DNA of 64,000 nt from JAPOXR01 sp963664715 (GCA_963664715.2 CAXXUY010000011.1:558001-622000), one strand, 5' to 3'. Shown: positions 7,253-17,024, numbered from the stretch's first letter. Notes: generated by a model not told the origin, from the sequence alone. Translations and numbers: made by a program.

Positions 7253-8866
7253 TCAGCCGTCTTGTTCACAATCTTCCACTATCATGATGCTGGCCTTTTC
7301 CCCGATCATAATTGCCGCAGCATTCGTATTCCCCGAAACGATCTCCGGCATGATCGAGCAGTCTGCGACCCTCAGGCCTCCGATATTTCGAACCCTCAGC
7401 CTTTCGTCAACGACCGAGTCCTCGCCCTGACCCATCTTGCAGGTGCCGGTCGGGTGAAAAATCGTCACTGCCGTGTTACGGACCCATTCGAGAATCTCAC
7501 CGTCTGACCGGACTTCCGGACCGGGCTGGTACTCGGATGTAATCATTGATGACAGCGGTTCAACCTCCGCAACTCGCCTGCCGATCTTTATGCCTTCGAC
7601 AATGGTTCGCCGATCAGTTTCGGTTGCGAGGTAGTTCGGATGAATTTCAGGGTATTCCCGGGGGTCTTTCGAATTCAGGCGCAACTCGCCCCGGCTTTCG
7701 GGACGCAACTGGCAGATTGATGCGGTAAAGGCAGAGAAATTATGGACGCCCTTTCCGATGCTGTCTGCCGACCAGGGCTGGACATGGAACTGCAGGTCAG
7801 GGGTTGAGACGTCTTCATTCGATTTCACAAAACCGCAAACGAAACTCGCAGCCATGGCCATCGGACCTGTCCTGAACAGGGCAAACTGGATCCCCATGCC
7901 GACACGCGCTGTCAGGCTGTTGACATCATCGTTCAGCGTTCGGGGTTGGCACTTGAATACAGTTCGCGCCTGCAAATGGTCCTGGAGGTTCTTGCCGACC
8001 CCCTTGAGCTCTGCAACCGGCTCGATGCCCAATTCCAACAGACCGCTCGCTTCTCCAATTCCGGAATGCATGAGAATGTGTGGGGACCCGATGGCGCCAG
8101 CAGACAGAATGACCTCCCGAGTGGCCCGGACGTGCCTCTGTTCCCCCGACTTGTCCCTGTAACAGACCCCCGTCGCCCTCCGAGCTTCGAAAGTCAGTCT
8201 TTCGGCCATGGCGCCGGTTTCAACCTTGAGGTTGGTTCGTTTCTTTGCCGGATTCAGATAGGCGACCGCGGCGCTGCACCTGAACCCTTTGCGCAGGGTT
8301 GCCTGGAAGCGGCCGACCCCTTCCTGGTCTTCACCATTGTAGTCCGGATTGTTTCGGTAACCTGCAGCGACTGCGGCTTCAAGCCAGGCATCGGTAATGC
8401 TGCGCCGAACCGGAATGTTGGTCACGCCGAGTGGACCCGTTCTGCCGCGCAGATCGCCGCCCGCGCCATCGTACGATTCCGCCTTCCGAAACAGGGGCAA
8501 TACGTCGTCCCATCCCCAACCGCGATTGCCCATCTGCCGCCATCGATCATAATCTTCGGGTTGTCCCCGGACATACAGCAGTCCGTTCAGGGAAGAGGAC
8601 CCTCCGAGTACCTTGCCCCGGGGCCAGTCAATGCTCCTGCCGTTGAGTCCACGGTCTGGCTCGGTCTTGAAACACCAGTCAACCGATGGGTTATGCATTG
8701 TCTTGAAGTAGCCGACAGGAATATGAATCCACGGATTGGTGTCGCGGCCCCCAGCCTCCAGCAGAAGCACCCGCATGCTCGTTTTGGTGCTGAGCCGGTT
8801 GGCAAGGACACAGCCTGCCGACCCGCCGCCAACAATTACGAAATCGAACTCGCCTTCCCCAGCCAA
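7253..8866 (-). CDS. iseJ: GMC-family FAD alcohol dehydrogenase, probable isethionate dehydrogenase
   Basis: A 537-residue choline-dehydrogenase-like flavoprotein. The FAD fold is FDFVIVGGGSAGCVLANRLS, the second GMC signature is GKVLGGSSSLNGLLYVRG, and the active-site region is HPTGTCKMG followed near the C-terminus by SGNTNAAAIMIGEKA. Membrane-associated GMC enzymes oxidise isethionate to sulfoacetaldehyde in known isethionate operons. The location directly between a TRAP importer and xsc makes that the best assignment; other hydroxysulfonates or choline are alternatives. The start is a TTG at 8866 with AGGAG overlapping the upstream stop codon; the open frame to 9004 runs inside the permease gene. 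Confidence 0.72.
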   Translation of the reverse strand: MAGEGEFDFVIVGGGSAGCVLANRLSTKTSMRVLLLEAGGRDTNPWIHIPVGYFKTMHNPSVDWCFKTEPDRGLNGRSIDWPRGKVLGGSSSLNGLLYVRGQPEDYDRWRQMGNRGWGWDDVLPLFRKAESYDGAGGDLRGRTGPLGVTNIPVRRSITDAWLEAAVAAGYRNNPDYNGEDQEGVGRFQATLRKGFRCSAAVAYLNPAKKRTNLKVETGAMAERLTFEARRATGVCYRDKSGEQRHVRATREVILSAGAIGSPHILMHSGIGEASGLLELGIEPVAELKGVGKNLQDHLQARTVFKCQPRTLNDDVNSLTARVGMGIQFALFRTGPMAMAASFVCGFVKSNEDVSTPDLQFHVQPWSADSIGKGVHNFSAFTASICQLRPESRGELRLNSKDPREYPEIHPNYLATETDRRTIVEGIKIGRRVAEVEPLSSMITSEYQPGPEVRSDGEILEWVRNTAVTIFHPTGTCKMGQGEDSVVDERLRVRNIGGLRVADCSIMPEIVSGNTNAAAIMIGEKASIMIVEDCEQDG

Positions 8867-8877
8867 CGATGCCTCTC

Positions 8878-11133
8878 CTATTGTCCGTAGATCAGGTTCG
8901 GCAGCCACAGGGCCAATTGCGGAAACATGAACACCAGCGCCAGACCCAGCAACTGGATGACCATGAACTGAAGCATCCCCTTGTATATGTCTGCAAGGTC
9001 CCATTCAGGCACGACCCCCTTCAGGAAATACGCCGACAATGCAACGGGCGGACTGAGCCAGGCCGTCTGCAGGTTTACCGCAACAAGGATACCGAACCAC
9101 GTCAGGTTGACATCCAGCTCAATCAGGGCCGGTATGAGGATGGGCACGATGATGAGTACGATTGGCACCCATTCCAGCGGCCATCCAAGCAGGAAAATGA
9201 GACCCATGATGATTATCAGAATCATCGTTGACGAAAGATCCCATTCCAACAGCAAATGGGTCATCATCGTGGGCGTTCCCAACCGGGAAAAGACAGCACC
9301 GAAGAAGTTGGACGCCGCCACGAGGAACAGAATTAGCACAGTGATTTCAAGGGTTTGGATGAGTGCATCCCAGATGCGCTCCAAGGTCAGTTTCCTGTAG
9401 CACAGGGCAAGCAGAACGGCCCCGAATGCACCACATGCCGCACCTTCCGTGGGCGTCGCCCATCCGAACAGGATGGAGCCAAGTGCAAATGCAACGAGAG
9501 TAGCGGGCGGGACCAGCCCCATGAAGAACTCGTACCAAAGGTCAGAAAAGTAGAACCCGGCCGGCTTCACATGTTTCACCCAGCGGGCACCACCAAGCAT
9601 GATGGCGCACCAGGCAAGCGGAATCACCAACCAGCTAAGGGGAAAGATCCCTGTCAGGGAACCTGAAAGCGCCAGAAACAGGAGTACGAATAGCAAGAGC
9701 AGGGATGTGATGACCAGGACAGCTTCAAGCCAGTAATATGGTGATGTTGTTGGTCGTTTGTCCTCCGGCAGCACCGGCCCGAGAGCGGGGTTCAGCCGGC
9801 AGCGAATCATTGTGTAACCCGCGTAGAGACCGGCAAGCATGATGCCCGGGACGATTGCCGCGGCAAACAGGTCGATTACCGGGACCTCGAGAACCGGCCC
9901 CATGACAACAAGCATGATCGAAGGGGGTATGAGTATCCCGAGTGTGCCGCCTGCTGTTATCGCGCCGGCCGCGAGTCTCGTGTCGTAACCCGCCCTGTTC
10001 ATGGTCTTTGCTGCCATGATCCCGAGAATTGTCACTGAGGCGCCGACAATTCCGGTTGCAGCTGCAAAGATCGTGGAAACAGCGAGCACGGCGAGATAGA
10101 GAGCGCCTCGTGTACGAGACAGCATCAACTGGACTGACTTGAACAACCGTTCCATCAGGCCGGCCTGTTCCATCAGAATTCCCATGAACACGAAGAGCGG
10201 CACCGCTGCGAGGGTTTGCTGCAGCATCACCGAATTGAACTGGAGTGTCTGCAGATAGAAGACAAGGCGGCCACCGAAACCCCAGGCACCGAACACGAAA
10301 CCGAGAAAGATCAGGGTGAACGAAATCGGAAACCCCACAAAGATGGCAAAAAGCATCACCGAGATCATGAATACGCCGATCAGTTCGGGAGGAACTGCGC
10401 CGCCACCCAATCCCGCTACCAATGCGGACCACCATCCGCCAAACGGCAGCACGTCCGGAAAGAACGCACTCACGAACACGACGACAAGTCCGACAACGTA
10501 CATTGGCAGGAAGCGAAGGAACTTGCGGGCCCGGTCGCTGCCGCAATCGTAGATGCTCCTGAGAAGTTCGGCCACGCCCTGCAACAGCAGGAAAAACGCT
10601 CCCAAGGGCATGGCGGTCCGTGCCGGTGCAACTGGCGCCATCAGCGTGGTATCCATGGTTCGTTCCCATCTTACCCACGCGTTGATCGTGTAATCGAGTG
10701 ATATCCAGAAAAAGAACAGCAAGGCAGGAAAGTAGAACGCGAGGTAAAGGGCCGAATCTACAGTAGCCTGAGTCTTTCGGCTCCAGCCCCGATAGAGAAA
10801 ATCTGCCCTGATGTGCACACCTCTCATCAGGGCATATCCCGCCCCGGCCATGAACATCGCGCCGGCAGCCATGCGGCTGACGTCGTATGCCCACACTGTC
10901 GGAGCAACGAAGAGTTTTCTCGCGACTACCTCAATGACCATCGATGCCATTACGGGGATCAGCAACAAGCAGGTCGCACGGCCGACCCAGAGGTTCATGA
11001 TATCGATCGTTGCGATGGTTCGCCGCATCCATGGCGGCATACCGTCGGGGGTCTTACCAGGCTTGGAGGAACGCCGTTCGGCAATGAGTTCGTCGGCCAA
11101 CTCCGGTGCTGCAGCTGTTGTTTGGCCGGTCAT
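8878..11133 (-). CDS. TRAP transporter fused small and large permease (DctQM)
   Basis: A 751-residue inner-membrane protein. Residues about 45-215 form the four-helix DctQ module (VEVVARKLFVAPTVWAYDVS, GVHIRADFLYRGW). From about 230 the multi-helix DctM module follows (FVGFPISFTLIFLGFVFG, PLFVFMGILMEQAGL, TAGGTLGILIPPSIMLVV). QM fusions occur in part of the TRAP family. It imports a carboxylate or sulfonate using a sodium gradient together with the binding protein encoded upstream. The operon context points to isethionate or a related C2-C3 sulfonate. Confidence 0.9.
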   Translation of the reverse strand: MTGQTTAAAPELADELIAERRSSKPGKTPDGMPPWMRRTIATIDIMNLWVGRATCLLLIPVMASMVIEVVARKLFVAPTVWAYDVSRMAAGAMFMAGAGYALMRGVHIRADFLYRGWSRKTQATVDSALYLAFYFPALLFFFWISLDYTINAWVRWERTMDTTLMAPVAPARTAMPLGAFFLLLQGVAELLRSIYDCGSDRARKFLRFLPMYVVGLVVVFVSAFFPDVLPFGGWWSALVAGLGGGAVPPELIGVFMISVMLFAIFVGFPISFTLIFLGFVFGAWGFGGRLVFYLQTLQFNSVMLQQTLAAVPLFVFMGILMEQAGLMERLFKSVQLMLSRTRGALYLAVLAVSTIFAAATGIVGASVTILGIMAAKTMNRAGYDTRLAAGAITAGGTLGILIPPSIMLVVMGPVLEVPVIDLFAAAIVPGIMLAGLYAGYTMIRCRLNPALGPVLPEDKRPTTSPYYWLEAVLVITSLLLLFVLLFLALSGSLTGIFPLSWLVIPLAWCAIMLGGARWVKHVKPAGFYFSDLWYEFFMGLVPPATLVAFALGSILFGWATPTEGAACGAFGAVLLALCYRKLTLERIWDALIQTLEITVLILFLVAASNFFGAVFSRLGTPTMMTHLLLEWDLSSTMILIIIMGLIFLLGWPLEWVPIVLIIVPILIPALIELDVNLTWFGILVAVNLQTAWLSPPVALSAYFLKGVVPEWDLADIYKGMLQFMVIQLLGLALVFMFPQLALWLPNLIYGQ

Positions 11134-11195
11134 CTCAATCGCCTCCGATTTCGGTCCGGCGGCGGGCTACAATGCCCGCCGCCGGTTAACTTGTT

Positions 11196-12305
11196 CTACT
11201 TGAGCGAGTCTGCGAAAGCCTTCCCGAGTTGTGCGTTCGAGGACTGCGCGCCTGCCCAGAAAGGAACGGCGATTTCAGCAAATGCTCTCTGGCTGTTCCA
11301 CACTTCTGCAAAGAACTCGTTGTCGGCCGCATTCTGTTCGAGTGTCGCCCTGGCCGCGTTCATGTAGGCCGGGAAATAATCGGCTGGCGTGTCGTGAAGA
11401 ATGACCCCGTGATTGTCGGTAAGATCCTTCAGAGCCTTGCCATTTTCGAAGATGCGGTAGGCAACGGCCTTGGTCAGTGACGCGTTTGCTGCCACTTCAA
11501 TCGCTCTCTTCTGATGATCAGTGAGCGAATCGTAGACATCGCCGTTGATATAGATGTCGGCATTGACCACGACCTGGTGCAGACCTTGCAGGTAGTAGTT
11601 CTTTAGCACCTTGTGCAGTCCGAACACGCTGTCAGGCTTCGGGCAGCACCATTCCGCTGCATCGATTGTTCCAGCTTCCAGGGCTGGGAGAATGTCTCCG
11701 CCCCCCATCGCAACAGAAGCGATGCCAATGTCCTTGTAGGTCTGGCCGGGAATGCCTGGTGGTGTGCGGAACCTGTATTTCCTGAAGTCTTCCATGGAAT
11801 TGATTGGTTCCTTGAACCAGCCGAGCGCTTCCGGACCAACCGGCTGAAGCATGAAGCCCTTAACATTGGCACCCATTTCTTCCCAGAGCCGGTCGTAGAG
11901 TTCCTTGCCGCCTCCGTACATGAACCACGAAATGAACGCTATGTTGTCGAGTCCGACGCCGGCTCCTGCGACTGGGGACCCAAACAGCATCGCTGCCGGG
12001 TGCTTTCCGGACCAATAGTGCGTCCAGGCGAAACCGGCCTCGACCAATCCGGAATCAACCGCATCGAAGATCTCCTGGACTCCGACGATTGCGCCGGCTG
12101 GCAGCACCTCGAATTTTACTTCGCCGTTTGTCAGCGTTTCGACATCGGCGGCAAATTCCTTCAGCATCACCATTTCATCCGCCGTGTCCGGTGTGGCCGA
12201 CTGGATACGAATTGTGACCTCTGCAGAAGTCGGCGCCGCGCCGGCAGTTGCAAGAGCAAATGCTGTAACCGCCGCGAGCCTTGTGGTTGCGGTTCGAATA
12301 TGCAT
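11196..12305 (-). CDS. TRAP transporter periplasmic binding protein (DctP family)
   Basis: A 369-residue protein with a signal peptide (TTRLAAVTAFALATAGAAPTSA, cleaved near residue 28). The mature part is typical of TRAP solute receptors: TIRIQSATPD, the EIFDAVDSGLVEAGFAWTHYW segment, KYRFRTPPGIPG carrying the conserved Arg that contacts the ligand acid group, and GTIDAAEWCCPKPDSVFG. It resembles the group annotated as mannitol/chloroaromatic-type receptors. First gene of the operon dctP-dctQM-GMC-xsc-pta; AAGGA ribosome site before the ATG. The ligand is inferred from context only. Confidence 0.88.
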   Translation of the reverse strand: MHIRTATTRLAAVTAFALATAGAAPTSAEVTIRIQSATPDTADEMVMLKEFAADVETLTNGEVKFEVLPAGAIVGVQEIFDAVDSGLVEAGFAWTHYWSGKHPAAMLFGSPVAGAGVGLDNIAFISWFMYGGGKELYDRLWEEMGANVKGFMLQPVGPEALGWFKEPINSMEDFRKYRFRTPPGIPGQTYKDIGIASVAMGGGDILPALEAGTIDAAEWCCPKPDSVFGLHKVLKNYYLQGLHQVVVNADIYINGDVYDSLTDHQKRAIEVAANASLTKAVAYRIFENGKALKDLTDNHGVILHDTPADYFPAYMNAARATLEQNAADNEFFAEVWNSQRAFAEIAVPFWAGAQSSNAQLGKAFADSLK

Positions 12306-12472
12306 GAGAACATTCCTTTCTGTCTAATGCGTTGTACCTATTGATGTTTATGCCTTCCTGCATACCCTGTTAATTGCCGGCGAAGGCGGTGCTCCGGCGG
12401 GGATTTCGGAATAGTGGGCCTGACTTCGTGTTGTCGTGTTCGCATCTTGGATCAAGTGGGGTTCAACTGGTT

Positions 12473-13153
12473 TCACGATGTCCAGCCGAGCAACATCACG
12501 ACATCGTGCCCGCCCTCGTAGAGCAGGCGAATTGTCAGGTATATCAGGAACAGGAGGCCGGCCCAGGACAGAGCCGGAAACCTCGTCATCACCTTCATGA
12601 TGATCGTGGCGCAGAATGCCATCAGCACAATCGCCAGGCTGAGTCCAAAGACCAGCATCACCGTGTCCTCCCGGGCGATGGCGGCAACGGCGATGACATT
12701 GTCGAGCGACATGGAGACGTCGGCGGCTGTTATGGTGATCAGGGCCTTTCTGAGTTGCCGTCCCGGAGAAAGACCCGGATCTGTCGCTGGCAAATCCAGT
12801 TCCTCGGTCCGTTTCGCTGAACGGTTGAATTCCCTTATGTCCTTGTAAAAGCGCCAGCAGACCCACGCCAGCAGCAGGCCCCCGACAATCAGGATTCCAG
12901 GAACCTGCAGGAGAAACGCGGCCATCAGGGCAAAGACAATCCTGAGGATGGCCGCCATCGCCAGGCCGAAAATGATCGCCATCCGACGGTGGGACGCGAT
13001 CACCGTCGATGCGGCCATTCCGATAACAAGTGCGTTGTCCCCGGACAGGATGATGTCCGCGAAGATAATCTGGGCTGCGGTCAGCGCTTTTTCGTAAAGC
13101 CAAATGCAATCGCTGGGACCAAATTGACACAGGAACTCACTGACATCAGCCAT
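12473..13153 (-). CDS. TerC/YjbE-family integral membrane protein
   Basis: A 226-residue protein with about seven membrane helices and the paired acidic motifs of the TerC family: IILSGDNALVIGMA near residue 38 and DVSMSLDNVIAVAA near 147. These Asp/Asn residues sit inside helices and are thought to handle a metal ion; some relatives export Mn2+ or act in tellurite tolerance. It is monocistronic and divergent from secB. The substrate cannot be told from sequence. Confidence 0.85.
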   Translation of the reverse strand: MADVSEFLCQFGPSDCIWLYEKALTAAQIIFADIILSGDNALVIGMAASTVIASHRRMAIIFGLAMAAILRIVFALMAAFLLQVPGILIVGGLLLAWVCWRFYKDIREFNRSAKRTEELDLPATDPGLSPGRQLRKALITITAADVSMSLDNVIAVAAIAREDTVMLVFGLSLAIVLMAFCATIIMKVMTRFPALSWAGLLFLIYLTIRLLYEGGHDVVMLLGWTS

Positions 13154-13540
13154 GCCGCAAACTCAGCCATGACATACACATGGCGGTCCGGCGCGAGGAA
13201 CGCAAACTACGATCTCTTCAAGCTCTACCAAACCCCGTGTATACCGTGTTGCGCTATCCAAACCGGTCCGGTTCAAGACTGTCTGAAACATGTCGACAGA
13301 ACGTCGACCGGGGAAAAGTCTGGTTTTGGCAAGCATTGACGATCAATTGAGAGAAACAGTGATTTTCAGTGCAACTATTCGATTGGGGTTGCGGCGGTCA
13401 AGAGCCGATGCGGTACAGGCATTCCCGGTTGAATCCATGGTCCGAGACCATCGGCACGATGCCGGTTGAATTGTGGAACCTGCGCGCCCGTGTTAATCGG
13501 CGGCCCTGGACAATTTGGAATGAGACGGGACGGTACGAAA
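13154..13540. other. Intergenic region between terC-like gene and secB
   Basis: 387 bp between divergent genes. It must hold both promoters. I see no convincing gene, tRNA or strong repeat; an AT-richer stretch around 13335-13390 is the likeliest promoter zone for secB. Confidence 0.4.
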
Positions 13541-14041
13541 ATGAGTGACGCGGAACCTGGAGGAAAACCCGGAAGTCAGGATACGCCTCAACAGCAAGTC
13601 AAGGTCCTGGGTCAGTTCGTCAGAGACCTCTCGTTCGAGAATTTTCTGTTGCAAAGGGGTGAGCGGACGCACAAGCCGGCGGCGTTTCAGGTCGAGTTCA
13701 ATCTTGACGGCAACCCCCTCAAGGACGGTGTTCACGAGGCCCTGATCCGGCTGCAACTATCGGCCACCGAAAAGGAATCCGACCAGCCGATTTACCATCT
13801 GGAAATCGAATACTCGGGTCTCTTCCTGTTCGAAGGCATTCCTCAGGAACATGTGCATCCACTGTTAATGGTTGAATGTCCGAGAGTTCTGTTCCCCTTC
13901 CTCAGGCGGATTGTTCACGATGTTACGCGGGACGGGGGATTTCCGCCGTTCAGTCTGGAGATGATCGACTTTGCCCGAATGTACAAGTCAGCATTGGAGC
14001 AACAGGCGAAGTCCGGGAATACCGGCAAGAACAAGGCCTGA
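13541..14041 (+). CDS. secB: Protein-export chaperone SecB
   Basis: Tetrameric cytoplasmic chaperone that keeps preproteins unfolded and delivers them to SecA. 166 residues, with the family blocks VLGQFVRDLSFENF, HLEIEYSGLFLFEGIPQE, HPLLMVECPRVLFPFLRRIV and TRDGGFPPFSLEMIDFARMY. The N-terminal Gln/Pro/Gly-rich tail is normal for alphaproteobacteria. The start at 13541 was chosen because homologues begin shortly before QQQVKVLGQF; the frame is open upstream to 13466. Convergent with dnaQ. Confidence 0.96.
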   Translation: MSDAEPGGKPGSQDTPQQQVKVLGQFVRDLSFENFLLQRGERTHKPAAFQVEFNLDGNPLKDGVHEALIRLQLSATEKESDQPIYHLEIEYSGLFLFEGIPQEHVHPLLMVECPRVLFPFLRRIVHDVTRDGGFPPFSLEMIDFARMYKSALEQQAKSGNTGKNKA

Positions 14042-14070
14042 TATCGAATCTGGCACTGACCGGTTCAGGT

Positions 14071-14808
14071 CTATTCCGGCTTGTCTGTGCTACCGGACCC
14101 GGCCTTTGGAATCAGCACGCTGTTCCACAAGGCGGAGTCTCCAAGCGACTTGACAAATTCCTGGTGTGCCTCGGTTTCAGCGGCCGTCAAGAGCGGGGGC
14201 AATTTCGTTTCTCTCGGTTTGTGCCTGGCCTCGAGAGACTCGGGGACCGTGCCGGGTTTCCCTGGACCCTCCAACAGGTCGAACAGGCCCCGGCCGCCTC
14301 CGGCCAGCCGGAAATAGACCTCGGTCAGAAGCTCGGCATCCAGTAGCGCTCCATGCTTGATTCGCATCGAGTTGTCGATCTTGAAGTGGCGGCAGAGAGC
14401 GTCGAGGCTATGGCTGGCGATGCCCGGAAGCTCCTGCCTGGCAAACTGAAGCGTGTCGAGTACCCGGTCAGCTCTGACCTGTGCACGCTCGACGCGTTCA
14501 AGTTCGTGATTTATGAATTTCAGGTCAAACTCGGCATTGTGGATGACAAGCCTCGATTCCCCGATGAATTCAAGCATCTCGTCAACCGTCTCTTCGAATA
14601 GGGGTTTGTTGCTGAGAAACTCGTCCGTCAAGCCGTGGATTTCGAGCGCGCGCTCGGACATCGCTGTCTGCGGATTGAGGTAGCAGTGAAACCTGTTGCC
14701 CGTACGGTTGAAACCCTCGATTTCAACCATGGCAATCTCGACAATTCGGTGACCTTCCTCGGGGTCCAGCCCCGTGGTTTCCGTGTCAACTACGATCTCC
14801 GTCGCCAT
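14071..14808 (-). CDS. dnaQ: DNA polymerase III epsilon subunit
   Basis: 3'-5' proofreading exonuclease of the replicative polymerase. 245 residues with ExoI VDTETTGLDP (catalytic Asp/Glu), ExoII LVIHNAEFDLKF, and the ExoIII region HSLDALCRHF ... HGALLDAELL. The last approximately 60 residues are the variable tail that binds the polymerase alpha subunit. Its start overlaps the end of coaE by 19 bp. Last gene of the leftward origin-flanking operon maf-aroE-coaE-dnaQ. Confidence 0.95.
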   Translation of the reverse strand: MATEIVVDTETTGLDPEEGHRIVEIAMVEIEGFNRTGNRFHCYLNPQTAMSERALEIHGLTDEFLSNKPLFEETVDEMLEFIGESRLVIHNAEFDLKFINHELERVERAQVRADRVLDTLQFARQELPGIASHSLDALCRHFKIDNSMRIKHGALLDAELLTEVYFRLAGGGRGLFDLLEGPGKPGTVPESLEARHKPRETKLPPLLTAAETEAHQEFVKSLGDSALWNSVLIPKAGSGSTDKPE

Positions 14809-15413
14809 CGTTCGTCCTTGATTTTATTGATGATATCCCTGACCTCCTCTCTGGTTTCGTCAAACGAAAACGTTTCAATGACGAAATCTGCCCGCTGTCT
14901 CTTGATCTTATCGGGAATCTGCCTGCTGCAAAGGATCTCGAATTCGCGCTCGGTCATCGTCCCTCTCTCAAGGACCCGTTTCCTTTGTGTGTCCCCCGGA
15001 GCCGTGACGAGCAGGACAGCATCAACCCGGTTTTCTCCTCCTGTCTCGAACAACAGGGGAATTTCAACAACAACCAGTTCGGTTCCGGCCAGTCCTGCCT
15101 CCTCGATGAATTCGTTCCTGTCCGTTTGCACGAGCGGGTGTACGGCTTTTTCCAGTTTCCCCAGCAGCTCGGGGGTTTCCGCAAGAGAGGTCTTGAGTTG
15201 CTGCTTGTCGACGCCTGCCCCTGTTCTCGGAACGGCCTCGGGGCAAATCCTCCGAATGGCATCTTCTCCACCGCCGCCCGGCCTGTAAATCCTGTCGACC
15301 GCCTCATCCGCGCTCCAGATTTCTGCCCCCGCCTCGGCAAACATCCTCGCGGTTGTGGTTTTTCCCGTTGCAATTGATCCTGTCAGCCCAAGGACAAACG
15401 GACGGTCCGTCAT
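14790..15413 (-). CDS. coaE: Dephospho-CoA kinase
   Basis: Last step of coenzyme A synthesis: phosphorylates the 3'-hydroxyl of dephospho-CoA with ATP. 207 residues; P-loop LTGSIATGKTTTARMFAEAG at the N-terminus, EIWSADEAVDRIYRPGG as substrate region, VVEIPLLFETGGE and the lid with ERGTMTEREFEILCSRQIP. The start at 15413 (MTDRPFVLG) overlaps the aroE stop by four bases (ATGA), indicating coupling. Confidence 0.95.
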   Translation of the reverse strand: MTDRPFVLGLTGSIATGKTTTARMFAEAGAEIWSADEAVDRIYRPGGGGEDAIRRICPEAVPRTGAGVDKQQLKTSLAETPELLGKLEKAVHPLVQTDRNEFIEEAGLAGTELVVVEIPLLFETGGENRVDAVLLVTAPGDTQRKRVLERGTMTEREFEILCSRQIPDKIKRQRADFVIETFSFDETREEVRDIINKIKDERWRRRS

Positions 15414-16246
15414 CCGGCCAACGCCAAGCTTCTGAGTGTCGGATTGATTCTTGGCTTGATTCCGTACCATGCGTCAAACGAGGCAGCAGCCTGATGCAGG
15501 AGCATTCCGAGCCCGTCCGATATCTTGCATCCCCTCGCTGTCGCTTGTTGCAGGAGTTCAGTCTCCAGTGGCGTGTAGACGAGATCGGTAACCACCGTCC
15601 CCGGGCGCAGAGCATTGTAGGGAAATGACAGCTGCGGCATTCCCTTCATTCCGAGTGAAGTTGCGTTGACGACAATTGAGACTTCTTTCAGCAGGTCCGG
15701 AATGTCAGAACTCTTCTCGACGGCAACCCTGTTTCCGAATACGCGCCGGAGCGCTTCCGCCCGGTCCCTGGATCTGTTGACGATATGAACTGCAGGCGCG
15801 CCCTCCGACACGAGGGCGAAAATGGCCGCCCTGGCCGCTCCACCTGCACCAAGCACCAGGGCCGGGCCAGCATCTGCTCTCCAGTCCGGTACCCGGTCCC
15901 TTAGGTTTCGGAGAAAACCGTAACCGTCCGTGTTGTCCGCGTACACCTTGTTGTCTGGACCAAAGGTCAGTGTGTTGACTGCGCCGATCAACACTGCCTG
16001 GTCTGTGATGTGATCATGGTGCCGAAGCGCGTCTTCCTTGTGAGGAATTGTCACGTTGACTCCCCTGAACCCCATCTTTGGCAGTGTGCTGATCACTTCC
16101 GCAAAATTGTTTCGAGTAACTTCCAGGGGAATGTAGTAGCCGTTCACGTCGTGGTGTTGCAGCCAGTATCCGTGAATGATCGGGGATTTGGAGTGCCTGA
16201 CGGGATTCCCGATTACCCCGACAAGTGACAGCTTCTTGTTGTCCAT
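15410..16246 (-). CDS. aroE: Shikimate dehydrogenase
   Basis: Reduces 3-dehydroshikimate to shikimate with NADPH in aromatic amino-acid synthesis. 278 residues; shikimate site NPVRHSKSPIIHG, catalytic Lys in NVTIPHKEDALRH, NTDGYGFLRNL, and NADPH loop VLGAGGAARAAIFAL followed by NRSRDRAEAL, whose Arg/Ser fits NADPH preference. The C-terminal GMLLHQAAASFDAWYG is typical. The ATG shares one base with the maf stop (TGATG). Confidence 0.95.
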   Translation of the reverse strand: MDNKKLSLVGVIGNPVRHSKSPIIHGYWLQHHDVNGYYIPLEVTRNNFAEVISTLPKMGFRGVNVTIPHKEDALRHHDHITDQAVLIGAVNTLTFGPDNKVYADNTDGYGFLRNLRDRVPDWRADAGPALVLGAGGAARAAIFALVSEGAPAVHIVNRSRDRAEALRRVFGNRVAVEKSSDIPDLLKEVSIVVNATSLGMKGMPQLSFPYNALRPGTVVTDLVYTPLETELLQQATARGCKISDGLGMLLHQAAASFDAWYGIKPRINPTLRSLALAG

Positions 16247-16851
16247 CAGCGCTCCAACACCCCCAGATCTTCCAGGTATGCCAACAATGGCCGGAGAGGC
16301 ATTCCGCAGACCGTGAAGAAATCACCGCTGATTGCTCCGATCAACCTGACGCCTTCCCCTTCGATCTGATAGCAGCCGACGCTCTCGAGGATCTGGTCGG
16401 CATTTCTTTGCACATACGCGTCAAGATATCCATCGGAATAATTCTTCATGGCAATCCTGGCGCTGTCCGTATGTCGCCAGATTGCCCTTGCCGACTGGCA
16501 AATCACGGCTGCAGAATGAAGTTCGTGTGAGTTCCCCCGAAGTCTCCTGAGCAATTGCCGAGATTCTGCCAGCGTTCGACATTTGCCAACCGTTCGGCCG
16601 TTGAATTCAAGAACCTGGTCGCATCCGACGACGAGCGAGTCAGGATGTTTCTGCGAAATTCGCACGGCCTTCAGTTCCGCGAGCGCATTTGCTATTTCCC
16701 TCGGCGGTGCCCCTTCCGCTTCCAGTGCCGACGTGACCGCTTCCTCGTCTATCGATGCCGGTACTGCCAAAACAGGCACACCAGCGTTCCTGAGCATGCC
16801 CAGCCTTGTTGCCGAGCCAGACGCCAGAATCATCGAATCCGGCATGTGCAT
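16246..16851 (-). CDS. maf: Maf-family nucleotide pyrophosphatase
   Basis: House-cleaning enzyme hydrolysing non-canonical or excess nucleoside triphosphates. 201 residues with the family signature LASGSATRLGMLRNAGVPV, the EEAVTSALEAEG segment, SLVVGCDQVLEFNGRTVGKC and the C-terminal GCYQIEGEGVRLIGAISGDFFTVCGMPL. First gene of the leftward operon beside the proposed origin, the standard alphaproteobacterial position. I cannot assign dTTP/UTP versus m7GTP preference. Confidence 0.92.
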   Translation of the reverse strand: MHMPDSMILASGSATRLGMLRNAGVPVLAVPASIDEEAVTSALEAEGAPPREIANALAELKAVRISQKHPDSLVVGCDQVLEFNGRTVGKCRTLAESRQLLRRLRGNSHELHSAAVICQSARAIWRHTDSARIAMKNYSDGYLDAYVQRNADQILESVGCYQIEGEGVRLIGAISGDFFTVCGMPLRPLLAYLEDLGVLER

Positions 16852-17024
16852 AACCCTGTAGAATTCTCCGGGATTGACTGTGAACGCGATCTGGGAAAGA
16901 TGCCACCGGGGTTTTTCACCTGACTTATGCCGGTTTCGTTCAGAACTTTTCCAGTGGCACTTCTAACCGCGGTTGTTCCCATTGTTCTCGAGCGACTTCC
17001 TCTCATCAGTAAACTTCACTTGAT

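Noticed and set aside
9725..10894. 389-codon frame on the minus strand within the TRAP permease gene
   Set aside because: It overlaps the clear DctQM frame, and its Arg/Gly-rich translation has no membrane helices.
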